A DNA stretch of 64,000 bases from Streptomyces bacillaris (GTDB lineage Bacteria > Actinomycetota > Actinomycetes > Streptomycetales > Streptomycetaceae): assembly GCF_003268675.1 (NCBI RefSeq), contig NZ_CP029378.1, positions 3,224,001-3,288,000 of the forward strand. The letters run 5' to 3'. This document shows, in pieces, positions 48,582 through 56,547 of the stretch. The translations under genes and the position numbers were made by a program. The number at the start of each line of letters is the position of its first letter. Position 1 is the first letter of the stretch. The notes under the pieces were generated by a model. The model searched no databases. It saw nothing but the letters and a program-made list of their open reading frames with translations, and was not told the origin of the DNA.

Positions 48582-49367
48582 ATGAACCACTCCGCCGGTC
48601 TGCCCGCCCCGCTCTTCGACGACGCCTTCGAGTCCGGCGGGGCCCCGCGGCCGGCGTCCGGCGGCGCACTGCCCGCGCTCCAGGGCCTGGACTGGGCAGC
48701 GCTGTACGCGCGGCTGAACGAGAACGGGGTGGCGGTCACCGAGCCGCTGCTCTCGCCCGAGCAGTGCGAGGAGGTGATCAGCACCTACGAGAACCCCGCG
48801 CTGTTCCGCTCCACCGTGGTGATGCAGCGCCACCAGCTCGGCCGCGGCACCTACAAGTACTACGCCGACCCGGCCGCGGTCCCGCTCGTCCGGGCGCTGC
48901 GCGAACAGCTGTATCCGCCCCTGGCGTGGATGGCCAACCAGTGGGCGCCGCTGCTGAACGAGCGCCCCTTCCCCGCCGCCCTGGACGAACTGCTCGCGGA
49001 GTGCGCGGCCAACGGTCAGACCCGGCCCACCCCGCTGATCCTGCGCTACGGCGAGGGCGACTACGCCTGCCTCCACCAGGACATCTACGGCGACATCGTC
49101 TTCCCGCTCCAGATCACCGTCATGCTCGCCCGGCCCGGGGAGGACTTCACCGGCGGGGAGAACGTCTTCGTCGAACAACGCCCCCGGGCCCAGTCGCGGG
49201 CCGTCGTCGTCAGACCGGGGCTGGGCCAGGCGATGATCTTCCCGGTCCGCCACCGCCCCGTACGCGGCGAGCACGGCTTCCGCCGCCATCCGATGCGGCA
49301 CGGCACCAACGCCGTGGAGTCCGGCCGCCGCACCACCCTCGGCGTCATCTTCCACAACGCCCGCTGA
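48582..49367 (+). CDS. Fe(II)/2-oxoglutarate dioxygenase A
   Basis: A 261-residue double-stranded-beta-helix dioxygenase. The iron motif is H165-x-D167 (YACLHQDIYGD) with distal H240 (PMRHG), and the 2-oxoglutarate Arg is in SGRRTTLGVIFHNA. The sequence CLHQD resembles the HxD of AlkB, and family members are often beside Ada/Ogt genes (from memory). It lies 58 nt after the alkyltransferase and is followed by a paralogue, so removal of N-alkyl damage, hydroxylation of a biosynthetic intermediate, or both are possible. About 30% of residues are shared with the next protein by eye. Confidence 0.86.
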   Translation: MNHSAGLPAPLFDDAFESGGAPRPASGGALPALQGLDWAALYARLNENGVAVTEPLLSPEQCEEVISTYENPALFRSTVVMQRHQLGRGTYKYYADPAAVPLVRALREQLYPPLAWMANQWAPLLNERPFPAALDELLAECAANGQTRPTPLILRYGEGDYACLHQDIYGDIVFPLQITVMLARPGEDFTGGENVFVEQRPRAQSRAVVVRPGLGQAMIFPVRHRPVRGEHGFRRHPMRHGTNAVESGRRTTLGVIFHNAR

Positions 49368-49392
49368 CCCGCCCAGGCAGCAAGGAGGCACC

Positions 49393-50124
49393 ATGACCGA
49401 CACCGCTCCCCCGAACGGCCCCCTCGAAGACCGGGTCGCAGCGGGCGACTGGGACGCGCTGACCGGCGAGCTGGACCTGCACGGCAGCGCACTGACCTGG
49501 CCGCTCCTCACCCCGGCCGAATGCGCTCAGATCGCCGGACTGTACGACGAGGACGACCGCTTCCGTACGACGGTCGACATGGCCCGCCACCGCTTCGGCT
49601 CCGGCCAGTACCGCTACTTCACCCACGATCTGCCCGACACCGTAAGGGAGTTGCGCGAGGGGTTCTATCCGCGCCTGCTGCCCGTCGCCCGCGACTGGGC
49701 CGGGAAGCTCGGCCGGCCCGCGCCCTGGCCCGACACCCTGCGGGAGTGGCTGACGATGTGCCACGACGCCGGGCAGGACCGCTCGGCCCAGATCCTGCTG
49801 CGGTACGGCCCCGGCGACTGGAACGCCCTCCACCGGGACGTGTTCGGGGACATGGTCTTCCCCCTCCAGGTCGTCATCGGCCTCGACGCGCCCGGAACCG
49901 ACTTCACCGGCGGCGAGTTCCTCATGACCGAGCAGCGCCCCCGCGCCCAGACGCGCGGCTCGTCCACCACCCTGCCGCAGGGGCACGGACTGGTCTTCAC
50001 CACCCGCGACCGGCCGGTCCCGTCCAAGCGCGGCTGGTCCAACGGCCCCATGCGCCACGGGGTGAGCACCGTCCGCTCGGGCCACCGCCGCACCCTCGGC
50101 CTGGTCTTCCACGACGCCGCGTGA
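49393..50124 (+). CDS. Fe(II)/2-oxoglutarate dioxygenase B
   Basis: A 243-residue paralogue of the dioxygenase encoded upstream (gap 25 nt). Iron ligands are H147 and D149 (NALHRDVFGD) and H222 (PMRHG); the 2-oxoglutarate Arg lies in SGHRRTLGLVFHDA. The segment GDMVFPLQVVIGL and EQRPRAQTR match the same blocks of the first copy. It lacks about 20 N-terminal residues relative to it. The tandem copies may have split substrates, for instance DNA and RNA or two lesions. Function inferred from family and position. Confidence 0.86.
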   Translation: MTDTAPPNGPLEDRVAAGDWDALTGELDLHGSALTWPLLTPAECAQIAGLYDEDDRFRTTVDMARHRFGSGQYRYFTHDLPDTVRELREGFYPRLLPVARDWAGKLGRPAPWPDTLREWLTMCHDAGQDRSAQILLRYGPGDWNALHRDVFGDMVFPLQVVIGLDAPGTDFTGGEFLMTEQRPRAQTRGSSTTLPQGHGLVFTTRDRPVPSKRGWSNGPMRHGVSTVRSGHRRTLGLVFHDAA

Positions 50125-50158
50125 GACAGGCAAGGGGAGTCATGCGAGGAGCGACGGG

Positions 50159-50728
50159 ATGAACGTCCGCAAGGGGTGGCAGCAGCGCCGCTCACCGCTC
50201 ATCGGCGCCCTGGACCAAGCAGCGTACGGTGATCTCCTCGCCGCTGCGCCCGCACCCCACACCGGGGCCGAACTCGCCGCCCTGGTAGGCCTGTTGACCG
50301 GACCGGGGAAGCGGTTCGGGACCGTCGCGGTGGGCCACAGCAGGGACGCGCCCTCCCGGGCCGCCGCCGAGGCCTTCACCGTCGCGTGGGAGGCCAGCGG
50401 CGGGACGGTGCTCGCCGTGGTGGACTGGCCCGAGAGCGCCGCCTCCTGGCTGCGCCCGGCGGTCCGGCTGACGGAGACGGCGCCGGACGCCTGGGCGGTG
50501 GCCGCGGCGCCGCTCGGCTTCGCCCAGCTCGCCCGCCGTCTGCGCCACTCCACCGACTGGGACCCCGCCCGCACCTGCGCCTTCGCCGCCCTCGGGGACC
50601 ACCGCCTCCCGGCCCTCGCCGGGGACGGGACCCTGCACGGTCTGCGCGGCGCCACGGCCGACGGCGGCACCTGGGAGGTGCACCACGATGCGGTGACCGG
50701 CCTCCCGCCTGCCGCGAACGCCCCCTAG
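50159..50728 (+). CDS. small protein with periplasmic-binding-like fold, hypothetical
   Basis: A 189-residue protein with Rossmann-like strands: GTVAVGHSRDAPSRAAAEAFTVAWEASGGTVLAVVDWP read in parts, then ALAGDGTLHGLRG, resembling one lobe of a type-1 periplasmic-binding domain. No signal peptide, no catalytic motif. It follows the second dioxygenase by 34 nt and is probably in the same operon. Its TAG stop is at the insertion site of the IS630 element: TA is the target duplication, and the next base is G both in the element and in the host, so the stop is unchanged by insertion. Function unknown. Confidence 0.62.
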   Translation: MNVRKGWQQRRSPLIGALDQAAYGDLLAAAPAPHTGAELAALVGLLTGPGKRFGTVAVGHSRDAPSRAAAEAFTVAWEASGGTVLAVVDWPESAASWLRPAVRLTETAPDAWAVAAAPLGFAQLARRLRHSTDWDPARTCAFAALGDHRLPALAGDGTLHGLRGATADGGTWEVHHDAVTGLPPAANAP

Positions 50729-51860
50729 TCTTCTGAGTTAGGAATTCTGTTCAGATGTATAGGCTTGGCCTGTGGCGCGTACTGGGCGGCCGAAGGCCGA
50801 GTTGATCCTGTCGGGTGAGGAACGGGCCGCGCTCGAAGGGTGGGTGCGGCGTCGGTCCACGCCGCAGGCGTGGGCCTTGCGCTGTCGGATCATCCTGGCC
50901 TGCGCGGAGGGCGCTTCGAATAAGGACGTTGCTGTCCGGCTCGGCTCGACGCCGCATGCGGTGGGCCGGTGGCGTGCGCGTTTTGTCGAGCACCGGATCG
51001 CCGGCCTGGGCGACATGCCCCGCTCGGGCGGTCCCCGGACGGTGACCGACGAGCGGGTGGCCGCATTGGTCACCAAGACGCTGGAGTCGGCGCCGAAGAA
51101 CGCGACCCACTGGTCGACGCGGTCGATGGCGAAGGAACTGGGCCTGTCGCAGTCGACCGTATCGCGGGTCTGGCGGGCGTTCGGCCTGCAGCCGCACCGC
51201 TCGGAAACGTTCAAGCTGTCGACGGATCCGTACTTCGTCGACAAGGTCCACGACGTCGTCGGCCTCTATCTGGACCCGCCCGAGCGGGCCCTGGTCTTCT
51301 GCGTCGACGAGAAGTCGCAGATCCAGGCCCTGGACCGCTCTCAGCCGGTGCTGCCGATGATGCCCAAAGTGCCGCAGCGGGTCACGCACGACTACGTCCG
51401 TGCCGGCACCACCACCCTGTTCGCCGCACTCGAGGTCGCCACCGGCAAGGTCATCGGTTCCCTGCACCGCCGCCACCGCGCCGAGGAGTTCAAGAAGTTC
51501 CTCATCAAGCTCGACCGGGAAGTGCCGGACGGCCTCGAGGTCCACCTGGTGCTGGACAACTACGCCACCCACAAGACCCCGGCCATCAAGACCTGGCTGC
51601 TGGCCCACCCCCGGTTCCACCTGCACTTCACACCGACCGGGTCGTCCTGGCTCAACCTGGTGGAGCGATGGTTCGCCGAGCTGACGAACAAACGGATACG
51701 GCGAGGCGTCCACAAGACCGTCCAGGCCTTGGAGAAGGACATCCGGACCTGGATCGCAGCCTGGAACACCGACCCCAGGCCCTATATCTGGACCAAGACC
51801 GCGGACGAGATCCTCGAACGCCTCGCCTCATATCTGAACAGAATTCCTGACTCAGGAGAC
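50728..51860 (+). mobile_element. IS630-family insertion sequence, complete
   Basis: A 1133-bp element flanked by TA on each side (50726-50727 and 51861-51862), the IS630 target duplication. Terminal inverted repeats: GTCTTCTGAGTTAGG at the left end and, reverse-complemented, GTCTCCTGAGTCAGG at the right, about 29 bp with two mismatches. Intact transposase inside. It looks recent and functional. It lies at the right border of the biosynthetic cluster. Confidence 0.93.
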
Positions 51861-51863
51861 TAG
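50772..51863 (+). CDS. IS630-family transposase
   Basis: A 363-residue Tc1/mariner-type transposase. N-terminal helix-turn-helix region (SNKDVAVRLGSTPHAVGRWRARF), then the DDE core: VFCVDEKSQIQALD, LVLDNYATHKT, and WLNLVERWFAELTNKRIRRG carrying the third acid. GTG 50772 is the start. The frame runs to the very end of the element, so its TAG stop is made of the target TA plus the first host base G. No frameshift seen. Confidence 0.95.
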   Translation: MARTGRPKAELILSGEERAALEGWVRRRSTPQAWALRCRIILACAEGASNKDVAVRLGSTPHAVGRWRARFVEHRIAGLGDMPRSGGPRTVTDERVAALVTKTLESAPKNATHWSTRSMAKELGLSQSTVSRVWRAFGLQPHRSETFKLSTDPYFVDKVHDVVGLYLDPPERALVFCVDEKSQIQALDRSQPVLPMMPKVPQRVTHDYVRAGTTTLFAALEVATGKVIGSLHRRHRAEEFKKFLIKLDREVPDGLEVHLVLDNYATHKTPAIKTWLLAHPRFHLHFTPTGSSWLNLVERWFAELTNKRIRRGVHKTVQALEKDIRTWIAAWNTDPRPYIWTKTADEILERLASYLNRIPDSGD

Positions 51864-51914
51864 CGCGGCCCGCAAGTCCTCGGACCCGCAGGCCTCCGGA
51901 GCCTCAGGCCCCCG

Positions 51915-52886
51915 TCACGGGGCGACCGGCTCCCGGTCGCCCCGGGGGTCCTCGGCGAGCTGTTCCAGGAACGGCTCGACCGCCGCCCGCCACCCGTCCG
52001 GCTGGTCGTAGTGGACGAGATGGCCCGCGTCGGCCACCTCCGCGTACTGGCCGCGGGGCAGGACCCGCACCATCTCCTGCGCCTCGGCCCGGCCCAGCTC
52101 CCCGTCGAGCCCGCGCAGCACCAGGGCGGGGCAGCGGACCTGCGCCAGCTCCTCCCAGTGGGCGTCGAAGACCCAGGTGGCGCGGGAGCGGAGCATCTGA
52201 CGGCGGGAGAAGACCGGGCGCCAGCCGTCCTCGGTCTCCGTCATCACCTCGGCGTAGAACTCGCCGCGCGAGGGGTTCGGCCGCTCCACCCAGGGGTCGT
52301 CCTCACCGAACCACTTCCGGACGTCGGCCAGCGTGGCGAAGGGCAGCGGCCAGGACGCGAACCAGTCGGTCCACTCGCGCTGCGAGGCGGCCCCGAGGGC
52401 GGAGGCCCGCATGTCGCAGATGACGAGGGCGCGCACGAGGTCGGGGCGCTTGGCGGCGAGCTGCCAGCCGGTGAGCGCTCCCATGGCGTGGCCGACGACG
52501 GTGACGGGCCCGAGCCCGAGCTGTTCGATGGCGGCCTCGGCATCACCGACGTACGCCTCGCGGGTGTACGGGCCTTCGGCCGGCTTGTCGCTGCGGCCGT
52601 GGCCGCGCTGGTCGAGGCCGACCGCGCGGTACCGCTCGGAGAGCCAGCGGGCGGTGGGCGCCCAGTGGGAGGCCCGGCCCATCAGCCCGTGCAGCAGTAA
52701 GACCCCGGGGGCGCCGGGAGCCTGATCCGCTCCGGGCGCCCGGTCCGCGCCGGGGGCTTGGCCCGTTCCGGGGGCGTGGCCCGCGCCCTCCCCGACCGTC
52801 CCCGTGTGCTCCTTCGGCGGATCCGCGAACTCCCACGCCGCGAGGCGTGCGCCGTCGGATCCGGTCACATCGATGCGCCGCACCAT
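51915..52886 (-). CDS. alpha/beta-hydrolase fold protein, nucleophile replaced
   Basis: A 323-residue alpha/beta-hydrolase. Family features are LLLHGLMGRASHW (oxyanion loop), GLDQRGHGRSD, and the late acid/His segment LDGELG ... DAGHLVHYDQPD. The nucleophile elbow reads VVGHAMGAL, with Ala134 where Ser is expected, so classical esterase activity is unlikely; a binding or other role is possible. Residues 30-60 hold APGADxAPG repeats that interrupt the N-terminal strand region. The start ATG 52886 has CCAGGACC. From memory the Streptomyces homologue next to dmdR1 keeps the same order. Confidence 0.83.
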   Translation of the reverse strand: MVRRIDVTGSDGARLAAWEFADPPKEHTGTVGEGAGHAPGTGQAPGADRAPGADQAPGAPGVLLLHGLMGRASHWAPTARWLSERYRAVGLDQRGHGRSDKPAEGPYTREAYVGDAEAAIEQLGLGPVTVVGHAMGALTGWQLAAKRPDLVRALVICDMRASALGAASQREWTDWFASWPLPFATLADVRKWFGEDDPWVERPNPSRGEFYAEVMTETEDGWRPVFSRRQMLRSRATWVFDAHWEELAQVRCPALVLRGLDGELGRAEAQEMVRVLPRGQYAEVADAGHLVHYDQPDGWRAAVEPFLEQLAEDPRGDREPVAP

Positions 52887-52947
52887 GGTCCTGGCACCCC
52901 CTTCTGGTCCTCGGTCACTCACCGCGTGGTCGCACAACGCCAGACTA

Positions 52948-52963
52948 TCGAACTCTTATTCGA
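52948..52963. promoter_or_regulatory. LexA/SOS-box-like sequence upstream of hydrolase
   Basis: TCGAAC TCTT ATTCGA: inverted halves with one mismatch to the actinobacterial SOS box CGAAC-N4-GTTCG. It is 62 nt upstream of the hydrolase start. May be coincidental; AT-rich promoter sequence can mimic it. Confidence 0.3.
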
Positions 52964-53129
52964 AAACAGGGGTTCGCCGCTCAACACCCCACGTTCGAGT
53001 GACACCCGGCGAGGATTGCGGCCGGGCGCCCTGGGGAGATCTCCAACGGGAGGCGGACCGCTCGGGGACAGGGGTCCGCAGGGAATGACCTTGAGAGCTC
53101 GGGGCTCCAGGTCAGCACAGGGGAGGACA

Positions 53130-53157
53130 GACCCCGGCGCCTTCGGGCGCCGGGGTC
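53130..53157. terminator. UUCG-loop terminator after dmdR1
   Basis: GACCCCGGCGCC (53130-53141) and GGCGCCGGGGTC (53146-53157) are perfect 12-bp arms capped by TTCG. Flanking GGACA and TGTCC extend the symmetry. It follows the dmdR1 gene (ends 53529) on the minus strand. Confidence 0.75.
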
Positions 53158-53528
53158 GACGTCTGTCCACGACAACGATGGCAGAGAGAGCTGAGACCCG
53201 CGGAGCCGACGCGGAACCACCCCTGACCAGGGCATCCGGAACCACGGCAACCACCGGACGGCGGGCGTGCCGATACGACGGGCGCATTCCCTGCTCCCTC
53301 CCCGACCGTGCCGACCGCATCCGGTCCGGCACCCTCAGGTCATATGCCTGGCCTCAGCCTGGCACGCGATCCGCCCGCCCGCTGCCATTCCGAGGGAAAC
53401 CCACCCGGCTCCACTCCAGCCCGCCCGGCGTTCGAGGACGGAACCTCCGTCCGGGGGAGCGGCGCCCGGAACCACCGCCCGGGCCCCGGGGGCCCGACCG
53501 GCCCCCCGACGCCAAAGGCGTCACCGCG

Positions 53529-54221
53529 TCAGCGCTTGGCGACGAACACGTGCGAAGCGACCTCCGCGTCCAGCTCAGCCGCCTCCCCGCTGGACCCGAC
53601 CAGCACTCCGCCGGGCGACTCCGTCACGCTGACGACCGAACCGGGCTGCACCCCGGCCCGCCGCAGCGTGTACATCAGCTGGGCGTCCGTCTGGATCGGC
53701 TCTCCGATCCGCCGCACGACCACGGTCTTGCCCTCCGCGCCCGGGTCCAGCTCGGCCAGGCTCACCATCGAGGCGTCCAGGAACGGGTCGGCCTCGGCCT
53801 TCTCGCCCAGCTCCTCCAGGCCCGGGATGGGATTCCCGTACGGAGACTCCGTCGGGTGGCGCAGCAGCTCCAGCACCCGGCGCTCCACGGCCTCGCTCAT
53901 CACGTGCTCCCAGCGACAGGCCTCGGCGTGGACCTGCTCCCACTCCAGGCCGATCACATCGACGAGCAGGCACTCGGCCAGCCGGTGCTTGCGCATCACG
54001 CGCGTGGCGAGGCGGCGGCCCTCCTCGGTCAGTTCCAGATGGCGGTCGCCCGCGACCTGGACCAGGCCGTCGCGCTCCATGCGGGCCACCGTCTGGCTGA
54101 CCGTGGGACCGCTCTGGTCGAGCCGTTCCGCGATCCGGGCGCGCATGGGGACCACGCCTTCCTCTTCGAGTTCGAGGATGGTGCGGAGATACATCTCCGT
54201 GGTGTCGATCAGTCCGGACAT
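53529..54221 (-). CDS. dmdR1: iron-dependent DtxR-family regulator DmdR1
   Basis: A 230-residue DtxR/IdeR-family repressor: winged helix at about 1-65 (MSGLIDTTEMYLRTILELEEE, DQSGPTVSQTVARMERDGL), dimerisation and metal-binding domain at about 66-140 (HRLAECLLVDVIGLEWEQVHAEACRWEHVMS with the Cys/Glu/His ligands), and an SH3-like C-terminal domain. It represses siderophore and iron-uptake genes when Fe(II)-bound. The ATG 54221 matches the family start; an in-frame ATG at 54284 is too far upstream. It is divergent from the SIS gene, as I recall from S. coelicolor dmdR1. Confidence 0.93.
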   Translation of the reverse strand: MSGLIDTTEMYLRTILELEEEGVVPMRARIAERLDQSGPTVSQTVARMERDGLVQVAGDRHLELTEEGRRLATRVMRKHRLAECLLVDVIGLEWEQVHAEACRWEHVMSEAVERRVLELLRHPTESPYGNPIPGLEELGEKAEADPFLDASMVSLAELDPGAEGKTVVVRRIGEPIQTDAQLMYTLRRAGVQPGSVVSVTESPGGVLVGSSGEAAELDAEVASHVFVAKR

Positions 54222-54440
54222 ACGTGCCCCTCGATGCTGTGACAGAAAACGTCGTGCGATGGCCCTCCACCAATTCTGACGCATCGCACCGACAACCGTG
54301 CCGTGCCGGTCGAAGACCGTGCGACAACCGGACCACGGGGGGCGTCAGGCGGTATTGACAGGCCACTGGTCCAGACCGCAACGTGATCGGCGGCACAGCC
54401 ATTCCCGCCCCGCAGAATCCCGTCGAAAGGGTCCTTCCCG

Positions 54441-55196
54441 ATGAGCGACAGCAAGCTGGCCGGTCAGTTCTTCGATGCGGCGATCGGCCTGCTCCAGCGG
54501 GTACGGGACGAGGAGTCGGACAACATCGCGGCCGCCGGGACCGCCATCGCGGACACCGTCGAGGCGGGCGGCCGGCTCTTCGCGTTCGGCGCCGGGCACT
54601 CCTCCCTCGCCGCCCAGGACGTGGTCTACCGGGCGGGCGGGCTGGCCCTGATGAACCTGCTCACCGTGCCCGGCACCGTCGGCGTGGACGTCATGCCCGC
54701 CACCCTCGGCTCCGCCCTGGAGCGGGTGGACGGCCTGGCCTCGGCGGTCCTGGACTCCAGCCCCGCCACCGCCGGGGACGTCCTCGTGATCATCTCGCTC
54801 TCCGGCCGCAACGCGCTCCCGGTCGAGATGGCCCAGAACGCCCGGGCCCTCGGGCTGAAGGTGATCGGCGTGACCTCGGTGGCGTACGCGGAGAACACCC
54901 GCTCCCGGCACACCTCGGGCGGCTTCCTGCGCGACCACTGCGACATCGTGCTGGACAGCAAGATCGCGATCGGGGACGCGGAGCTGACCGCCCCCGGCGT
55001 CGAGGCCCCCTTCGCCCCCGCCTCCACCGTCGTGACCAGCGCGATCATGCAGTCGATGATGGCTGCGGCGGCCGAGCGGCTGGTGGCGCGGGGCATCGAG
55101 CCGCCGCTGCTGCGCTCGGGGAACGTCGACGGCGGCCACGACTGGAACGGCCGGGTGATGACGGAGTACCGGGAGCGGATCTTCTACCGCCACTGA
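54441..55196 (+). CDS. SIS-domain sugar-isomerase-like protein
   Basis: A 251-residue single SIS domain protein (UPF0309-type). The phosphosugar-binding fold spans about 30-200, with FAFGAGHSSLAAQDVVYRAGGL and IISLSGRNALPVEMAQNARALG as the sugar-phosphate loops. The C-terminal helices read RSGNVDGGHDWN. It probably binds or isomerises an amino-sugar phosphate, a role in N-acetyl-muramic or glucosamine recycling being possible. ATG 54441 lies 14 nt after GAAAGGGTC. No iron box was found in the gap to dmdR1. Confidence 0.88.
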   Translation: MSDSKLAGQFFDAAIGLLQRVRDEESDNIAAAGTAIADTVEAGGRLFAFGAGHSSLAAQDVVYRAGGLALMNLLTVPGTVGVDVMPATLGSALERVDGLASAVLDSSPATAGDVLVIISLSGRNALPVEMAQNARALGLKVIGVTSVAYAENTRSRHTSGGFLRDHCDIVLDSKIAIGDAELTAPGVEAPFAPASTVVTSAIMQSMMAAAAERLVARGIEPPLLRSGNVDGGHDWNGRVMTEYRERIFYRH

Positions 55197-55323
55197 GCCG
55201 CGGCTACCGCCACCGGGCCCCGCTACCAGCACTGAGCCCCGGCTGCCCGGCTACCACCGCCGGGCCCCGGCCACCCGGCGACCGCGAACCCGGGCCCCAG
55301 CTGCCACCACCGGGCCCCGGCCC

Positions 55324-56547
55324 TCACCCACAGGTGGGCAGCGTGACCCGGGCCGTGAGTCCGCCGCCCGGGTTCGCGGTCGCCGTGGCCTCCCCGCCGT
55401 GCGCCCGGGCCACCGACGCCACGATGGAGAGCCCGAGCCCCGCCCCCTCCCCCGGCGCGTGGCGGCGCGCCCGCGCCCGGTGGAACGGTTCGAACAGCAG
55501 CGGTACGGTCTCCGGCGCCACCACGGGCCCCGTGTTGGCGACCTCCAGCCCGCCCGGCCCGACCCGGACCCGGACCGTCCCGCCCGGGTGGTTGTGGCGC
55601 AGCGCGTTGGCGACCAGGTTGTGCACGAGGTGGTCCAGGAGGACCGGGTCGCCCTGGACGCCGGCCGGCCGGGCCGCCACGTCGACGGTGACGTCCCGTT
55701 CCGCCGCCTCCGCCGCCAGCGCCTCGGTGACCGTGGTGGTGGTCGCGCCCAGGTCGACCGGTTCGCGCCGGCGCAGCCCCTCGTCGGAGACCGCGAGGAG
55801 GAGCAGCCCCTCGATGAGCTGCTCGCTTCCGGCGGCGGTGTCGATGAGCTTCTCCCGGATCCAGGCGACCTTCTCGGGCGGCGGGTCGTCCGCGAGCCCG
55901 ATCTCGGCGGCGGCCCGCTGCACGGCGAGCGGGGTGCGCAGCTCATGGGCGGCGTTGGCGGCGAACCGCTGCCGGGCGGCGACCAGCTGCTCGATCCGGT
56001 CGAGCATCCCGTCGAAGGTGTCGGCCAGCTCCTTCAGCTCACCGGGCGGGGCCTTCAGCGCGATCCGCTCGTGGAGATTGGAGCCGGAGAGCCGACGGGC
56101 GCGGGCGGTGATGACCCCGACGGGCCGCAGTACCCGGCCCGCCATCCACCAGGCGAGGCCGACGGAGAGCGCCGCGTAGACGGCGAGGGAGAGCGCGGAG
56201 ACCGTGAGCAGCCGGCTGAGCGCGGCGTCCCCGGCGGCGGTGGAGACCTTCTGCGCGACGGCGTACTGCCCCGGCTGGACGACGGTGGTCTGCGCCCAGT
56301 CGGAGGTGGGCAGCGCGGGGCCGGAGGCGGCGTCCAGCCGGGAGGCGGGGACGGCGGGGGCGACGGCGGTGAGCACGCTGCTGTAGAGGCCCTCGCTGAC
56401 CAGCACGTAGACGAGCCCCATGAGCAGGGCCCCGGCCAGCGTCAGGAGGCCGCCGTAGAGCGCGGTGAGACGGGCGCGTTCGCTGCTCACGGCCCGCCGC
56501 CGCCCGTGGACGAGCCGCTTCCCGTTCGCAGGCTGCTTCCCGTTCAC
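55324..56547 (-). CDS. two-component sensor histidine kinase
   Basis: A 407-residue HK with two transmembrane segments (about 30-55 and 130-155), a short external loop of about 75 residues, HAMP (GRVLRPVGVITARARRLSGSNL), dimerisation/phosphoacceptor helix AANAAHELRTPLAVQRAAAE and HATPase domain with N box NALRHNHPGG and GEGAGLGLSIVASVARAHGG. The GTG at 56547 overlaps the response regulator stop (GTGA). It senses an unknown extracellular signal, and the divergent operon for a lipoprotein, adaptor and ABC exporter is the probable output. Confidence 0.92.
   Translation of the reverse strand: MNGKQPANGKRLVHGRRRAVSSERARLTALYGGLLTLAGALLMGLVYVLVSEGLYSSVLTAVAPAVPASRLDAASGPALPTSDWAQTTVVQPGQYAVAQKVSTAAGDAALSRLLTVSALSLAVYAALSVGLAWWMAGRVLRPVGVITARARRLSGSNLHERIALKAPPGELKELADTFDGMLDRIEQLVAARQRFAANAAHELRTPLAVQRAAAEIGLADDPPPEKVAWIREKLIDTAAGSEQLIEGLLLLAVSDEGLRRREPVDLGATTTTVTEALAAEAAERDVTVDVAARPAGVQGDPVLLDHLVHNLVANALRHNHPGGTVRVRVGPGGLEVANTGPVVAPETVPLLFEPFHRARARRHAPGEGAGLGLSIVASVARAHGGEATATANPGGGLTARVTLPTCG

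Larger units (their letters stand above)
52887..53528. other. 642-nt gap between alpha/beta-hydrolase and dmdR1
   Basis: No gene seen. It contains an SOS-like box at 52948-52963, then GC-rich sequence, and the dmdR1 terminator hairpin at 53130-53157. Both flanking genes are transcribed on the minus strand, so the left part is the hydrolase promoter and the right part the dmdR1 3' region. Confidence 0.5.

Noticed and set aside
53125..53165. A CRISPR-like or mobile-element end near the hydrolase
   Set aside because: The symmetry is one 12-bp stem with a UUCG loop, best explained as a terminator; no repeat-spacer pattern occurs anywhere in the window.
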